Shown: one piece after another, positions 45,174 through 54,375 of the stretch
How positions within the stretch are numbered: the first letter of the stretch is position 1
How the letters are laid out: each line of letters begins with the position of its first letter
Translations under genes and position numbers: made by a program
Assembly (NCBI GenBank): GCA_000974665.1
Contig: BBSY01000002.1
Location: 248,001 to 312,000, forward strand
Direction of reading: 5' to 3'
DNA length: 64,000 nt
From: an alpha proteobacterium U9-1i
GTDB lineage: Bacteria; Pseudomonadota; Alphaproteobacteria; Caulobacterales; Aquidulcibacteraceae
Notes under the pieces: generated by a model
What the model was told of the DNA's origin: nothing
Database searches by the model: none
Seen by the model: only the letters and a program-made list of their open reading frames with translations

Positions 45174-45803
45174 TTAGGCCGCGCGCGCGAGGTCGGCGGG
45201 GGCGAACCGCGTCAACGGCGCGGTGATCGCGAAGGCTTCGCGCACGCGCTTTAGCCCCGCGCCATCGATGCTCGCGGCAAACGCCTGAATGCGATTGCGT
45301 CCCTTGCCCCGGGGCGCGCCAAGCGCACGGACGTCCCAGCCGGCTTTCTGCGCCATCGGCGCAAGTGCGGCGTCGGCGACATAGGTGACCTGGTCGATGC
45401 CGAAGAGGAGCGCGGTCTCCATGATGCCGGCGATCATGCGCCCGAGCATGTCGCGCCGGGGCGGACCCGCCGGCGTGTCCGGCGCCGGACAAAATCGCGT
45501 CGCTTCCCAAACACCGGGCCCCGCAGGCAGCCCCCCTTCACAAAGATCGGCGAATTGTTGGCTAAGCAGGTGCGGACGCACTGTGGGCAAGAGCCGCGCC
45601 GAGGCGCTGACGTCCGAAGTCGGCGTCCCCGCCTCGATCAGATAGATCGCGTCGTGTCGGTCATAGGCGTCAATTTCGAGCCCGGCGCTTTCTTCCAGCC
45701 GCCATTTGAGCTTGTCGATGAACACCTGCTTTCGCTGACGGTGCATCTCGGTCAGCAGGTGATGAAACCGCCGCCGGTTTTCTTCCGATACGATGTAGAT
45801 CAT
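45174..45803 (-). CDS. LuxI-family acyl-homoserine-lactone synthase
   Basis: The 209-residue protein has the invariant residues at the expected positions: R24, F28, W34, D45, D48, R70, E100 and R103. It makes acyl-homoserine lactones from SAM and acyl-ACP. The ATG at 45803 was chosen so that these residues keep their usual numbering. It lies after luxR, with a lux-box-like palindrome between them, and is coupled to phyH 14 bases downstream. Confidence 0.95.
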   Translation of the reverse strand: MIYIVSEENRRRFHHLLTEMHRQRKQVFIDKLKWRLEESAGLEIDAYDRHDAIYLIEAGTPTSDVSASARLLPTVRPHLLSQQFADLCEGGLPAGPGVWEATRFCPAPDTPAGPPRRDMLGRMIAGIMETALLFGIDQVTYVADAALAPMAQKAGWDVRALGAPRGKGRNRIQAFAASIDGAGLKRVREAFAITAPLTRFAPADLARAA

Positions 45804-45860
45804 GACGCCTCCGACCGCTCTTGGACCCAGCATGCGGAAGCGTTCGGCGAGGGCGTAATT

Positions 45861-45874
45861 GGTCCCACGGGACC
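45861..45874. promoter_or_regulatory. Lux-box-like inverted repeat upstream of luxI
   Basis: GGTCCC-AC-GGGACC is a perfect 6-bp inverted repeat 57 bases before the luxI ATG and 21 bases after the luxR stop. Flanking ATT/TAT extends it imperfectly towards the 18-20 bp of known lux boxes. It is a good candidate LuxR binding site that would give positive feedback on luxI-phyH-gntR and perhaps the lasso genes. Confidence 0.6.
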
Positions 45875-45895
45875 TATTGACTCCTTTCGAATCGG

Positions 45896-46633
45896 CTAGC
45901 CGGTCAGGTCGTCGACCATGATCTGACCGTCGAATACCGCGCGCACCACGGCTTGCACGCGGTGTGAAACGCCGTACCGCTTCTTGGCGCGCTCGATCGC
46001 GTTGTGCGCGGTGCGTGCGCTGACGCCCAAGACTTCACCGATGATCCAATCGCTCTTGCCGCAGCCCGCAAGCGTCAGGCATTCGCGCTCGCGCGGCGGC
46101 AGCACGACGGGATCGGCAAGGGCATCGGGATTGAGCCGGCGATGCATGGCGCCATGTCCGTAAATCACGATCATCAGAATATGCGCCATCGCCAAGGGAT
46201 CGACGCCGTCGGATCCGGCGATCAGCGAGCAAGAGGCCGGAATCACATCGGGCGAACGCAGCGGAATGGTAAGGCCCTTTGAGAGTCCGTAGAGCGCGCC
46301 CTCATCCAACACACGCTTTTGCTCGCGGCTCAAACGCATCTTCGCCAGGCAGTCCACCCAATTGAATGGCGAGGACATAATGCGCGCCGCCAGGAAGACT
46401 GGATCGATCCGCGCGAAATCCGCTTCCGAATAATGCTGCACCCAAGGGACAGGATAATTGACGACGCTGACCCCGCCCGGCCGCGGCCGAAGCGGGTCTA
46501 CATGCGATGCGCAAGCGACGTATTCATAGCCGAGCGCCTGCAGCGTTGAGATAAATCGATCCTCGATGACCTGCGCGCTCGTTTGCTTCTCACAGAAGTC
46601 GAGGAAATCCAGCGCAATCTTGCTGGCAGGCAT
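45896..46633 (-). CDS. LuxR-family quorum-sensing regulator
   Basis: The protein has about 245 residues. The autoinducer-binding domain has PWVQHYSEADFARIDPVFLA and FNWVDCL, carrying the W, Y, D and W residues of the ligand pocket. A LuxR helix-turn-helix follows (LPPRERECLTLAGCGKSDW, then IIGEVLGVSARTAHNAIERA). GGAGG lies just before the ATG at 46633. Its target is presumably the palindrome upstream of luxI. Confidence 0.95.
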   Translation of the reverse strand: MPASKIALDFLDFCEKQTSAQVIEDRFISTLQALGYEYVACASHVDPLRPRPGGVSVVNYPVPWVQHYSEADFARIDPVFLAARIMSSPFNWVDCLAKMRLSREQKRVLDEGALYGLSKGLTIPLRSPDVIPASCSLIAGSDGVDPLAMAHILMIVIYGHGAMHRRLNPDALADPVVLPPRERECLTLAGCGKSDWIIGEVLGVSARTAHNAIERAKKRYGVSHRVQAVVRAVFDGQIMVDDLTG

Positions 46634-46770
46634 GGCGAAACCTCCAGTTGTGACTTGCCTACTAAGAGCGGACTTCACCCGGCTCGCAAGAGGCGCGCTG
46701 TAGCCGAGCGTGTGCCTCTCCCCAACTCGCGCGTCAGGCGCGTGCTCGCTCGCGCGCCGGAGAGGCCATG

Positions 46771-46848
46771 CCCGCGCCGGGGCCCTGCGTCGAGGGACGC
46801 TCCGCTCTCAAAGCTGAGCCCTCGACCCAGGCCCCTCTGGGGCGCGGG
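46771..46848 (+). promoter_or_regulatory. Long imperfect hairpin upstream of the ParB-like gene
   Basis: CCCGCGCCGGGGCCCTGCGT followed by CGAGGG (46771-46796) is nearly complementary to the stretch 46819-46848 (CCCTCGACCCAGGCCCC then TCTGGGGCGCGGG), with a 22-base loop. A transcript would fold into a stable stem 80 bases before the ParB-like ATG. It could be a terminator relic, a leader RNA or a replication/transfer structure. Confidence 0.45.
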
Positions 46849-46929
46849 CCTTCGGGACGAACCGTCGCGCAAGCGACCCCGCGCCAGCACTTCCGCCGCG
46901 CGGGTCTCGTTCCAAAGGCTCGAACTCTG

Positions 46930-48821
46930 ATGTCTGACATTCAACACATCCCACTCAACAAGCTCGTCGAGAGCGAGGACAATGTTCGCCGCACCGAGCG
47001 TAAGCGCGACATCGATGCGCTCGCAGCATCGATCGCCGCGCACGGTCTCTTGCAGAACCTCACCGTCACCGATCGCGACGCAGGCAAGTATGCCGTGGTC
47101 GCTGGCGCACGCCGGCACGCGGCGCTGAAGCTGCTCGTCCGCCAAGGCGAACGGGCCAAGGATTGGCCCGTCCCCTGCCATGTCGTTGACGCGGCTGCGG
47201 CCGCGGAAGTGTCCCTCGCCGAGAATGTCCAGCGCGTCGACATGAACGCCATGGACGAGGTGGAAGCTTACGCCGCGCTGGTCGACGGCGGCGCAACCGC
47301 CGAAGATGTGGCGAAGCGCTTTGGCGCGACCGTGCGCCATGTCGAACAGCGTCTTGCACTTGCGCGGCTGAGCCCTCGTATCCGCGCTGCCTATCGCAAA
47401 GGTGAACTCACGCTCGACGTGGCGCGCGCCTTCTGCCTCGATCCGGACCACGCCGCGCAAGAGCGTGTCTTCAAGGGCTTGGGCAAGCCGATCTCAAGCA
47501 CGCACGCGGTGCGAAGCGCCCTCACCCAGGGCCGCACGCCTGCGAGCGATCGCTTGGCGCTCTTCGTCGGCGTCGCAGCTTACACGGAAGCCGGTGGCCG
47601 CATCGTGAAGGATCTCTTCGAAGACGGTGTCGTGCTGTTGGAAGACGGCGACATCGTACAGCGCCTTGCATTGGCAAAGGCTGAAGCGCTGCGCGACGCG
47701 GCCCTGGCCGAAGGCTGGGGCTGGGCGGAGATCAATCTCGCCGGCGGCCATATCGATGGCTGCGCGTCCGAGCGCGTGCGGGCCACACAGCGCAAACTCA
47801 CAGCCAAGGAAAAACGGCGCATGGCGTCGCTTGATGCGGAGATCGAACGCATCGACGGCGAACTTGAAGACATGGAAGACGGCGACGCCGCCGACACCCT
47901 ATGGAACGAACGCGACAACTCGACCAGGAACGCGGCGACCTCATCGAGGCAACGCGCGTCTACGACGCCGCGATGATGGCGCACGCCGGCGCTGTGATCG
48001 GCGTCGATCGCGACGGCAAGGCGCAGATCGCACGCGGGCTCATCCGCCGCGGCGACATGAAGGCCATCGACAAGCTGCGTAAGCAAGCTGCACCCGGCGA
48101 TGACAATGAAGACGAAGACGCTGACGGTGGCGCACCGATCGGATCCGGCCTCAGCAAGTCGCTGACGCGCGACTTAACCCTCGCGCGCACCCGCGCCATC
48201 CGCGCCGGCCTCGCCAGCGAGGGACACGCGGCGCTGGCGCTCATGGTTTGCATGCTGGCGCAGCAAAGCGCCGGCGTCGGCGACCTCGTGGGGCCCGAGA
48301 TCAGTTCGACGCCGCGTGACTTCGGCGACGGCGACCTACTTCAGAAACTGAAATCGGCGCGCGCCATGCCGGAGAGCTTCGCTGAGTGCCTCGCGCTGGA
48401 TTGCGACGCGCTCATTGCCTGTCTCGCAATCCTCGTGGCTGAGACCGTCGACCTCACCCACGACGGCGCGAGCGCACGCGACGATGGCCGCCAGCGCGCC
48501 GGCGACCTGATCGCGGCGGCGATCGATCTCGACATGGCCACGCATTGGTCGGCGGGTTCTGACTTCTGGATGCGCACGCCGAAGCAATATGCGCTGGACG
48601 CCCTCCCCGAGGCGCCAGGCTTGGCCGAACTCGGCGAGAAAGAACGCACCGCGAAACTCAAGGCGCTGGCGAAGCTGAAGAAGAGCGCGTTCGCAGACGC
48701 CGTGGCGAAGGCGTTCGCTGAAAGCCGCTGGCTCCCGGAATGCCTCATCACGCCGATGCGCGAAGGCGCTTTCGCCGTCACTGGCCAAGCGGCCGAAGCG
48801 GCCGCGTCACCCCAGCACTGA
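46930..48821 (+). pseudogene. ParB/RepB/Spo0J-like partition protein, split by a frameshift
   Basis: Two overlapping frames form one protein. The first (46930-47976) has the ParB nuclease-like N-terminus (MSDIQHIPLNKLVESEDNVR, LTVTDRDAGKYAVVAGARRH) and a helix-turn-helix. It then breaks into unrelated sequence after WNERD. The second (47901-48821) picks up QLDQERGDLIEATRVYDAAM and continues to the natural end. A single missing base near 47914-47920 restores one 630-residue protein, the usual length in integrated elements. It may be a real inactivation or a sequencing error. It heads the mobile-element block. Confidence 0.75.
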
Positions 48822-48889
48822 TCAACGTGGGGCGTCCGCGCTGGGTGCGACCCGCGCGGACGCTTTGCCGAACTCCCAGGAGACTTCCA

Positions 48890-49795
48890 ATGTCCAACAC
48901 GCATTGCGTGGCGCAGCGGCGCGACATCGCAGCCGACATCACCACCAAGATTCTCACAAGCCTCAATGCCGGCGTGATGCCATGGCGCAAGCCTTGGGAT
49001 GGCGCCCGCACCGGCCTTGCCCTCCCTCGACGCGCAACCGGCGAATGCTATCGAGGCGTCAACACCATCATGCTTTGGTTTGCGAGCGCCGCGCATGGAT
49101 ACACCTCGCCCTATTGGTTGACGTTCAATCAGGCGATCAAGCTTGGCGCGCACGTCAGGAAGGGCGAGCGCGGCGAAATCGTCGTCTATTATGGCAGCGC
49201 CCAACGCACAGCGCTAAGCGCCGATGGCGGCGAGACCGAAACGGCGTTTCGCTTCTTAAAATCTTACGTCGCCTTCAATGCAGACCAGGTCGAAGGCCTG
49301 CCGGAACACTTTTACCCCAAGCCAAGCGACGAGGCGCGCCTTCCAATCGCTGCGCATGAGCAATGGTTTGCCAGGCTGGAGATCACGCGCATCCTGACGC
49401 GCGATCTCGCCTGCTACATTCCAAGCCGCGACGTTGTCGGCATGCCGCCGCTTGCCGTGTTTGACGACGCCGAGGCTTATGCGGCCACCTTGAACCACGA
49501 AGCAGTGCATGCAACCGCCGCACCCCACCGCGTCGGGCGCGATCTCTCCAAGCGCTTCAAGCAAGCGATCGCTGCAGAAGAACTTGTCGCCGAAATCGGC
49601 GCGGCGATTCTGGGTGCGCATTTGCGGCTGCCGCCCGATCACATCTTCGATCACGCCGCCTATATTGAGAATTGGATGAGCCTTCTCCAATCCGACAAAC
49701 GCGCCTTCTTCCATGCAGCGGCGCAAGCGCAAGTGGCGGTCGACTGGCTGCTCGCCAAGAGCCCGGCGCCGGACGAGACCGATGTCCAAGCTTAA
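48890..49795 (+). CDS. ArdC-like antirestriction/ssDNA-binding zincin protein
   Basis: The protein has about 301 residues. The N-terminal ArdC-type ssDNA-binding part has VMPWRKPWDGARTGLALPRR, then YRGVNTIMLWFA, and KGERGEIVVYYG. A zinc-protease-like motif HEAVH lies in LNHEAVHATAAPHRVGRDLS. ArdC proteins travel with conjugative elements and protect incoming DNA. GGAGACTT precedes the ATG. The stop overlaps the Toprim gene by 14 bases. Confidence 0.9.
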   Translation: MSNTHCVAQRRDIAADITTKILTSLNAGVMPWRKPWDGARTGLALPRRATGECYRGVNTIMLWFASAAHGYTSPYWLTFNQAIKLGAHVRKGERGEIVVYYGSAQRTALSADGGETETAFRFLKSYVAFNADQVEGLPEHFYPKPSDEARLPIAAHEQWFARLEITRILTRDLACYIPSRDVVGMPPLAVFDDAEAYAATLNHEAVHATAAPHRVGRDLSKRFKQAIAAEELVAEIGAAILGAHLRLPPDHIFDHAAYIENWMSLLQSDKRAFFHAAAQAQVAVDWLLAKSPAPDETDVQA

Positions 49796-50669
49796 GCGCA
49801 TCGTCGACGCCATGGGCGGCGTCCTCACCGAAGGCGGGCGCCGCGCGCTTATTCGTGGCCCCGGGCACAGTCCAGCCGATCGCTCGGTCTCGCTCCTGGA
49901 GACCGAGGATGGGCGCGTGCTCATTCATTGCTTCAGCCCGCGCGACGATTGGCGCGCAGTGCGCGCCGAGCTTGCCGACCTCGGTCTCTTGGACGAGAGC
50001 GAGCGGCATGAACACGCCTCGGCCTCCGAACCGATTGTGCGGCTGCAGCCCGAGCAGCACGACGAAGATCGGCGCGCGCGTGTGCTGCGTTTGTGGGAGG
50101 AGTCCGTCGCTGTCGCCGGCACTGTGGGCGAGCGCTATTTGCGTTCGCGTGCGATAGAAGGCGAATTGCCGGGGCCTGACGTGCTGCGCTTCCATCCGCG
50201 CATGACGAGCCTGGAAGACCGAGAACGGCGCGCCGCCCTGGTCGCGGGCCTGGTCAACAATGACGGCGTCCTTGAAGGCATTCAGGTCACGCTTTTGACC
50301 GCACATGGCGCGGCCAAAGCGGCGCTGACGACGCCGCGGCGCACCATTGGCAAGCTCATGGGTCACTATGTTCGCATCGATGCGCCAGGCGATGTGCTCA
50401 TCGTTGCTGAAGGACTAGAGACCGCGCTTTCGGCCAGACGCGCGCTTGGCGCTGGCGCCTGGGCGTTCCTGAGCGCGGAGAACCTCGCCCAATTCGAGCC
50501 GCCGCCTGTCATCGACAAGCTCATCATCGCCGCAGACCATGACGAAGCAGGTCTTGCCGCCGCCGCGCGGCTGAAGCAGCGGGTCGCCATCTCGATCGCG
50601 TGCGAGATCGCGCTGCCGCCGGACGACTATCCGGACTGGAACGATTGGGCGCGGGCGATGGCGCACTAA
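49782..50669 (+). CDS. Toprim-domain protein (DUF7146-type primase-like)
   Basis: The protein has about 295 residues. The N-terminal part includes RVLIHCFSPRDDW and VGERYLRSRAIEG, as in plasmid and phage primase-like proteins. The Toprim core is VLIVAEGLETALSARRAL and IIAADHDEAGLAAAARLK, with the Glu and DxD acidic residues. It probably primes or processes DNA during transfer or replication of the element. It overlaps ardC. Confidence 0.9.
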   Translation: MSKLKRIVDAMGGVLTEGGRRALIRGPGHSPADRSVSLLETEDGRVLIHCFSPRDDWRAVRAELADLGLLDESERHEHASASEPIVRLQPEQHDEDRRARVLRLWEESVAVAGTVGERYLRSRAIEGELPGPDVLRFHPRMTSLEDRERRAALVAGLVNNDGVLEGIQVTLLTAHGAAKAALTTPRRTIGKLMGHYVRIDAPGDVLIVAEGLETALSARRALGAGAWAFLSAENLAQFEPPPVIDKLIIAADHDEAGLAAAARLKQRVAISIACEIALPPDDYPDWNDWARAMAH

Positions 50670-50974
50670 GGCGGACCGCAGGAATCATCCCATCTGCCGG
50701 CGCCGAAGCGCGTTTCAAAGTCTCCGCCTTCAAGCGCCCGCATTCCGCGCACGCCGCGAGATCTCACCCACGCCGTCGCCATCTCCGCCCGGCCGTCGCC
50801 GTCCACAAGGACAAAATCGTTTCCCCGCGCGGCTTCGCCGCCTTCGGTCCTAACGGACGCGGGCCCCACCATTTTCTCCTTGCAGCCGCCGCCTCATGGC
50901 CGGGCGCGAAAAGCGCCGTCGCGGGCGAGCTCCCGCGGCCCCGTCAACAAAGCGGGCACTCAATGGAGACAGAC
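50670..50974. other. Intergenic stretch in the element before the SSB-like gene
   Basis: No supported gene is seen in 305 bases; frames across it are arginine-rich. It contains GC-rich short inverted repeats but no clear terminator. It probably holds the promoter of the SSB-like gene. Confidence 0.4.
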
Positions 50975-51313
50975 ATGAACCGCGTCAGCCTCACCGGCAA
51001 ACTTATCGACGATCCCAAAGTCCGCACGCTCGAATTCCGCGGCGGCTCAACCGACATCGTCTCACTCTGGCTTGAAGTTCGCAGCGGCGAACGGAGCGAC
51101 CGCTTCACCGTCGAGATCTACTGCCCCCGGAGCCAAGAAGCGGCGAAAGCCATGCGTAAGGACGTGTTGGCCGAAGTCACCGGCGTGCTGCGTCACGACC
51201 GTTGGAAGGACAAGGCGACCGGCCGCTGGATCGGCAAGGTGTTCGTCGCCATCGATCCCGCCGAAGGCACTGTCAAGTCGCTTGGCATGGCCGACACGGC
51301 GGCCGCCGCCTGA
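50975..51313 (+). CDS. SSB-like single-strand DNA-binding protein
   Basis: The protein has about 112 residues and an OB-fold pattern: MNRVSLTGKLIDDPKVRTLE, then VSLWLEVRSGERSDRFTVEI and TGVLRHDRWKDKATGRWIGK. It lacks the acidic C-terminal tail of housekeeping SSB, as is common for plasmid-type versions. GGAG lies nine bases before the ATG. It is part of the mobile-element block. Confidence 0.8.
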   Translation: MNRVSLTGKLIDDPKVRTLEFRGGSTDIVSLWLEVRSGERSDRFTVEIYCPRSQEAAKAMRKDVLAEVTGVLRHDRWKDKATGRWIGKVFVAIDPAEGTVKSLGMADTAAAA

Positions 51314-51387
51314 ACCGCGAGACGCCGCTTCCCTCACCGAGGCGGCGTCCGCCATTCCCCAATTCCATTCATCAAGGAGACACGAAC

Positions 51388-51750
51388 ATGTCTTCAAGGA
51401 CACTGCGCGCGAGCGATCTCGCGCAATTCACCGGTAGCGAATGCTGGTATCGCCATCCGCTCTATCCTTCGATCACCTACACGGACGGCGCTCAGTACGT
51501 CGCCGAAGCCGGCGGCGCTTATTGGCTCTTGGACGCCATCGTCTCGCACCAGCACGACGCGCGCGTGCGCGCGCAAGAATTCCAGGTGTGGATACTGAGA
51601 GTCGCCGAAGAACGAAGTGCTGTTCTCACGTGCGAGGATGGCGACGGCAATTGCGTGACGTCTCAGGCCATCTCATTCACCGATTTCCCGCTGCCGGAGA
51701 TCACGCTCTGGCTTCAGAACAACGTCATCTTCCTGCCAAGCGAATACTGA
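51388..51750 (+). CDS. DUF6876-family protein
   Basis: The protein has about 120 residues: MSSRTLRASDLAQFTGSECW, then YTDGAQYVAEAGGAYWLLDA, matching small element-borne DUF6876 proteins. AAGGAGA lies nine bases before the ATG. No biochemical role is known. Its position in the block is typical for integrated alphaproteobacterial elements. Confidence 0.85.
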   Translation: MSSRTLRASDLAQFTGSECWYRHPLYPSITYTDGAQYVAEAGGAYWLLDAIVSHQHDARVRAQEFQVWILRVAEERSAVLTCEDGDGNCVTSQAISFTDFPLPEITLWLQNNVIFLPSEY

Positions 51751-51773
51751 GCTGAGGCCGGCGCGCCAGCCGG

Positions 51774-52316
51774 GTGCATGCCCTTGGCGCGCCGCGCACG
51801 CAGAGGCAGCCTCGCCTCGTGCACAAGAGGCGTTTGCTCATTCTGTTGCTAACGGGCGCGGCGGCGAGCGCCGCTTTGATTGCGTTTGCGCTGCCTGCGG
51901 CGAGCGACCGCGTCCTCTATAACCACACGCCGTCCGTACCGGTGGGATTCTATGTCCGGACGGAGGCGCCCATCGACAGCGGGGCTTTCGTGACCGTGCG
52001 CGCGGCGGACGTGGCCCCGGCGGCGGCGCACGCCCGTGATTTCGAAGGTCGGCGGGATCGCTTCATCAAGCGCATCGCCGCCGTGGCCGGCGACCGCGTC
52101 TGCGCCGAGGGCGATGTTCTCACCATCAATGATGGACCGCCAATGTCGCGGCGGACGCATGACAGCATGGGCGCCGAGCTGCCGCGTTGGAACGGCTGCA
52201 GGGCGCTAGGGGCCAATGAGGTTCTGCTGCTCGGCGACGCGGAACACTCGTTTGACGGGCGCTACTGGGGACCCGTCGACCGCGGCTTGATCGAAGGCGT
52301 CTGGCGTCCGCTTTGA
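51774..52316 (+). CDS. TraF-like S26 signal peptidase
   Basis: The protein has about 180 residues. A membrane anchor (LLILLLTGAAASAALIAFAL) is followed by NHTPSVPVGFYVR, with the catalytic Ser, and RFIKRIAAVAGDRVCAEGD, with the catalytic Lys. The C-terminus has LLLGDAEHSFDGRYWGPVDR. TraF-type peptidases mature conjugative pilin. The GTG at 51774 gives this frame; a GTG at 51819 is an alternative start. No pilus genes are in the window. Confidence 0.85.
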   Translation: MHALGAPRTQRQPRLVHKRRLLILLLTGAAASAALIAFALPAASDRVLYNHTPSVPVGFYVRTEAPIDSGAFVTVRAADVAPAAAHARDFEGRRDRFIKRIAAVAGDRVCAEGDVLTINDGPPMSRRTHDSMGAELPRWNGCRALGANEVLLLGDAEHSFDGRYWGPVDRGLIEGVWRPL

Positions 52317-52373
52317 TTTTCGTTTCAGCACTGCTATCGGCTCGCCATCCAAGGGCCAGTGGAAGCGCGGGAC

Positions 52374-52592
52374 ATGCCAGACGAGTCCGAGCTCGCCGTC
52401 GACATCGCCAATCGCATCAATGAGGTCATGCGCCACCTGCCCGATCACGTGCAGCCTGGCGACGTTCTAACCGCGCTCGCGGCGGTAAGCGCTCGATTGC
52501 TGACAACGCTGCGGCCGCAGGATCGCGAAGGCGCCTATCAATTTCTCATGACCACCGTGCGCGCGCATTCGGGACTGGCGCCGTTGCAATAG
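52374..52592 (+). CDS. Small helical element-borne protein
   Basis: The 72-residue protein begins MPDESELAVDIANRINEVMR and is helical, with amphipathic leucines. A GGAAGCGCGGGAC stretch precedes the ATG. A GTG at 52359 adds five residues. No function is assigned; its place between traF and the relaxase is typical of these elements. Confidence 0.6.
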   Translation: MPDESELAVDIANRINEVMRHLPDHVQPGDVLTALAAVSARLLTTLRPQDREGAYQFLMTTVRAHSGLAPLQ

Positions 52593-52819
52593 CAATCGGC
52601 TAGCCTCCTACGCACTCATGCGACATTGCCTGAGACGACTTGCGACGTGAGCATGGCCAACACGCGAAAGAAAGTTTGCGATGGCTAGATAAAGAGTGGG
52701 TCACTTCTTTCGCCACGCGCTTGAAATGTCTCGCACAAACACGAGGTGTGAAGCATTATCGCAGGGTGCGGGACACCCTACCCGCACCCCACTTGCACCT
52801 CACCACTCGGATCGTGCCC

Positions 52820-54043
52820 GTGTCACAGCCTCCGACCAGCAACGAACGCTTCCGCGCCAGCAAGCTGCTACGCGGAGCGCTGGGCAAAGATGTGATCACG
52901 CCCGGTTCGCGCTTGCGCATCAGCCGCCCCCTTGATGCGGAGAGTCTCATCGGCCGTCACGAGGGCGTGGCTCGTGCGAAGTCAGGCGCGAGTAGCAGCA
53001 GCTTGTCGGCGAGCCTACAGAAGCGGATCGGCAGCTCTCGCGCACTGGCGAAGGCGTTGGCTCGAAAACGCGCGCCGCATACGGCGTTCACGTTCGATGG
53101 CCGTCAAAGAGCGGTGGTCAAGCTCCATTACTTCGCGCACGCCAAAGGCGGCGGCGCTGCGCTCAAGGCTCACGCACGCTATATCGCGCGCGATTCCGCC
53201 TCGCGGGGTGAAGAGATCTCGTACTCGAAAGCTGAGACGGAACGAGACGGCGCCCAGGCGCGCGGCGAAGACGATCGCCGCCAATCCCCTCGCCTAGAGC
53301 ATTCGGTCTTTTACGATGGCGCGCGCGACAGCGTGAGCGGCGCCCGCCTCGCCGGGCATTGGGCGGAGTCGGACAAGCGCCACTTTCGAATCATTCTGTC
53401 GGCGGAGAATGGCGGCCGCATTGGCGACCTGCGCGCCTATACGCGCGAAGTCATGGATCGCGCTGAAGTCACGCTCGGCACCCGGCTCGAATGGTTCGCC
53501 GTCGACCATTTCGACACCGACAACCCTCACACGCACATCGTCCTCCGCGGCGTACGCGATGACGGGCGCGATCTCGTGATCCCCCGAGAGTTTGTCCAGC
53601 ACGGCTTCCGTAACGCCGCCCGTGATGCGGCGACCAGCCGGCTGGGCCAGCGTACGCGGGATGATGCGCGCAAAGCGCTTCAGCGCGAGGCGCTCGCGCA
53701 TGCGCCGACACGGCTTGATACACTGATCGCTTCTCAACTCGACGAGAGGCAGACGATCCGTCTGGCCGAACTTCGCGCGCCGAACGGCTCGCCGGACATG
53801 ACCGATGCTCTGAAGGCGCGCGCGAGAGAACTGAAGAATTTAGGCCTCGCGCAGGAGGTTCGGCGCAACATCCTTCGGTTCGAGCCAGGCTGGCGCGACG
53901 CGCTCAAGGCGATGGAGTTGCACCTCGACATTCGCAAATCGTTGATGCAGGCGCGCGCGCAGAACGCGGCGCGCACGCTCGCCAATCCAACACGCATGCC
54001 GGCGCCGAAGGAATTGCGCCTGCCGTTCGGGCTCGGTTTTTGA
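52820..54043 (+). CDS. Relaxase (VirD2/DUF3363-like), short form
   Basis: The relaxase core is present: KLHYFAHAKGGGAALKAHAR, then FRIILSAENGGRIGDLRAYT, and HFDTDNPHTHIVLRG, the HxHxxxRG metal site. No ATG is in the N-terminal part; the GTG at 52820 is a guess, and the frame is open back to 52640. At 400-470 residues it is shorter than homologues with a full DUF3363 tail, so the C-terminus seems truncated where the element meets the tRNA region. Relaxases nick at oriT to start transfer. Confidence 0.85.
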   Translation: MSQPPTSNERFRASKLLRGALGKDVITPGSRLRISRPLDAESLIGRHEGVARAKSGASSSSLSASLQKRIGSSRALAKALARKRAPHTAFTFDGRQRAVVKLHYFAHAKGGGAALKAHARYIARDSASRGEEISYSKAETERDGAQARGEDDRRQSPRLEHSVFYDGARDSVSGARLAGHWAESDKRHFRIILSAENGGRIGDLRAYTREVMDRAEVTLGTRLEWFAVDHFDTDNPHTHIVLRGVRDDGRDLVIPREFVQHGFRNAARDAATSRLGQRTRDDARKALQREALAHAPTRLDTLIASQLDERQTIRLAELRAPNGSPDMTDALKARARELKNLGLAQEVRRNILRFEPGWRDALKAMELHLDIRKSLMQARAQNAARTLANPTRMPAPKELRLPFGLGF

Positions 54044-54224
54044 GGGTCGCGCGTGTTGAGGGTTCGCGCCGGACGTGGCTTGCGACGTCTCAGGGCGGCG
54101 CAAACCCGTATCATCACATCGCAAAACGTCGCGGCGACTTCGCTACCAAATCGCTACCAAATTTTGGGTGCGCGCGACGAACATGCGCGCTTCCAGCATA
54201 ACGCTTTGATTTAAGAAAAGGAAA

Positions 54225-54300
<76 letters not shown>

Positions 54301-54375
54301 ACCCCGAAAGGTGATCGTTGGGTGGAAGGCCTATACAGGCCCGGCGTGGGGTTCTCAAGCCGGCACTTGAGCGCC

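Noticed and set aside
46831..46840. GCCCCTCTGG in front of the ParB-like gene as a fourth copy of the leader motif
   Set aside because: Only ten bases match and neither the upstream GCCGG nor the downstream CGATGTCGG is present; it is part of the local hairpin.
54145..54165. CGCTACCAAAT direct repeat next to the tRNA as an attachment site
   Set aside because: It shares no sequence with the tRNA-Val 3' end and no partner copy was found at the other border of the element.
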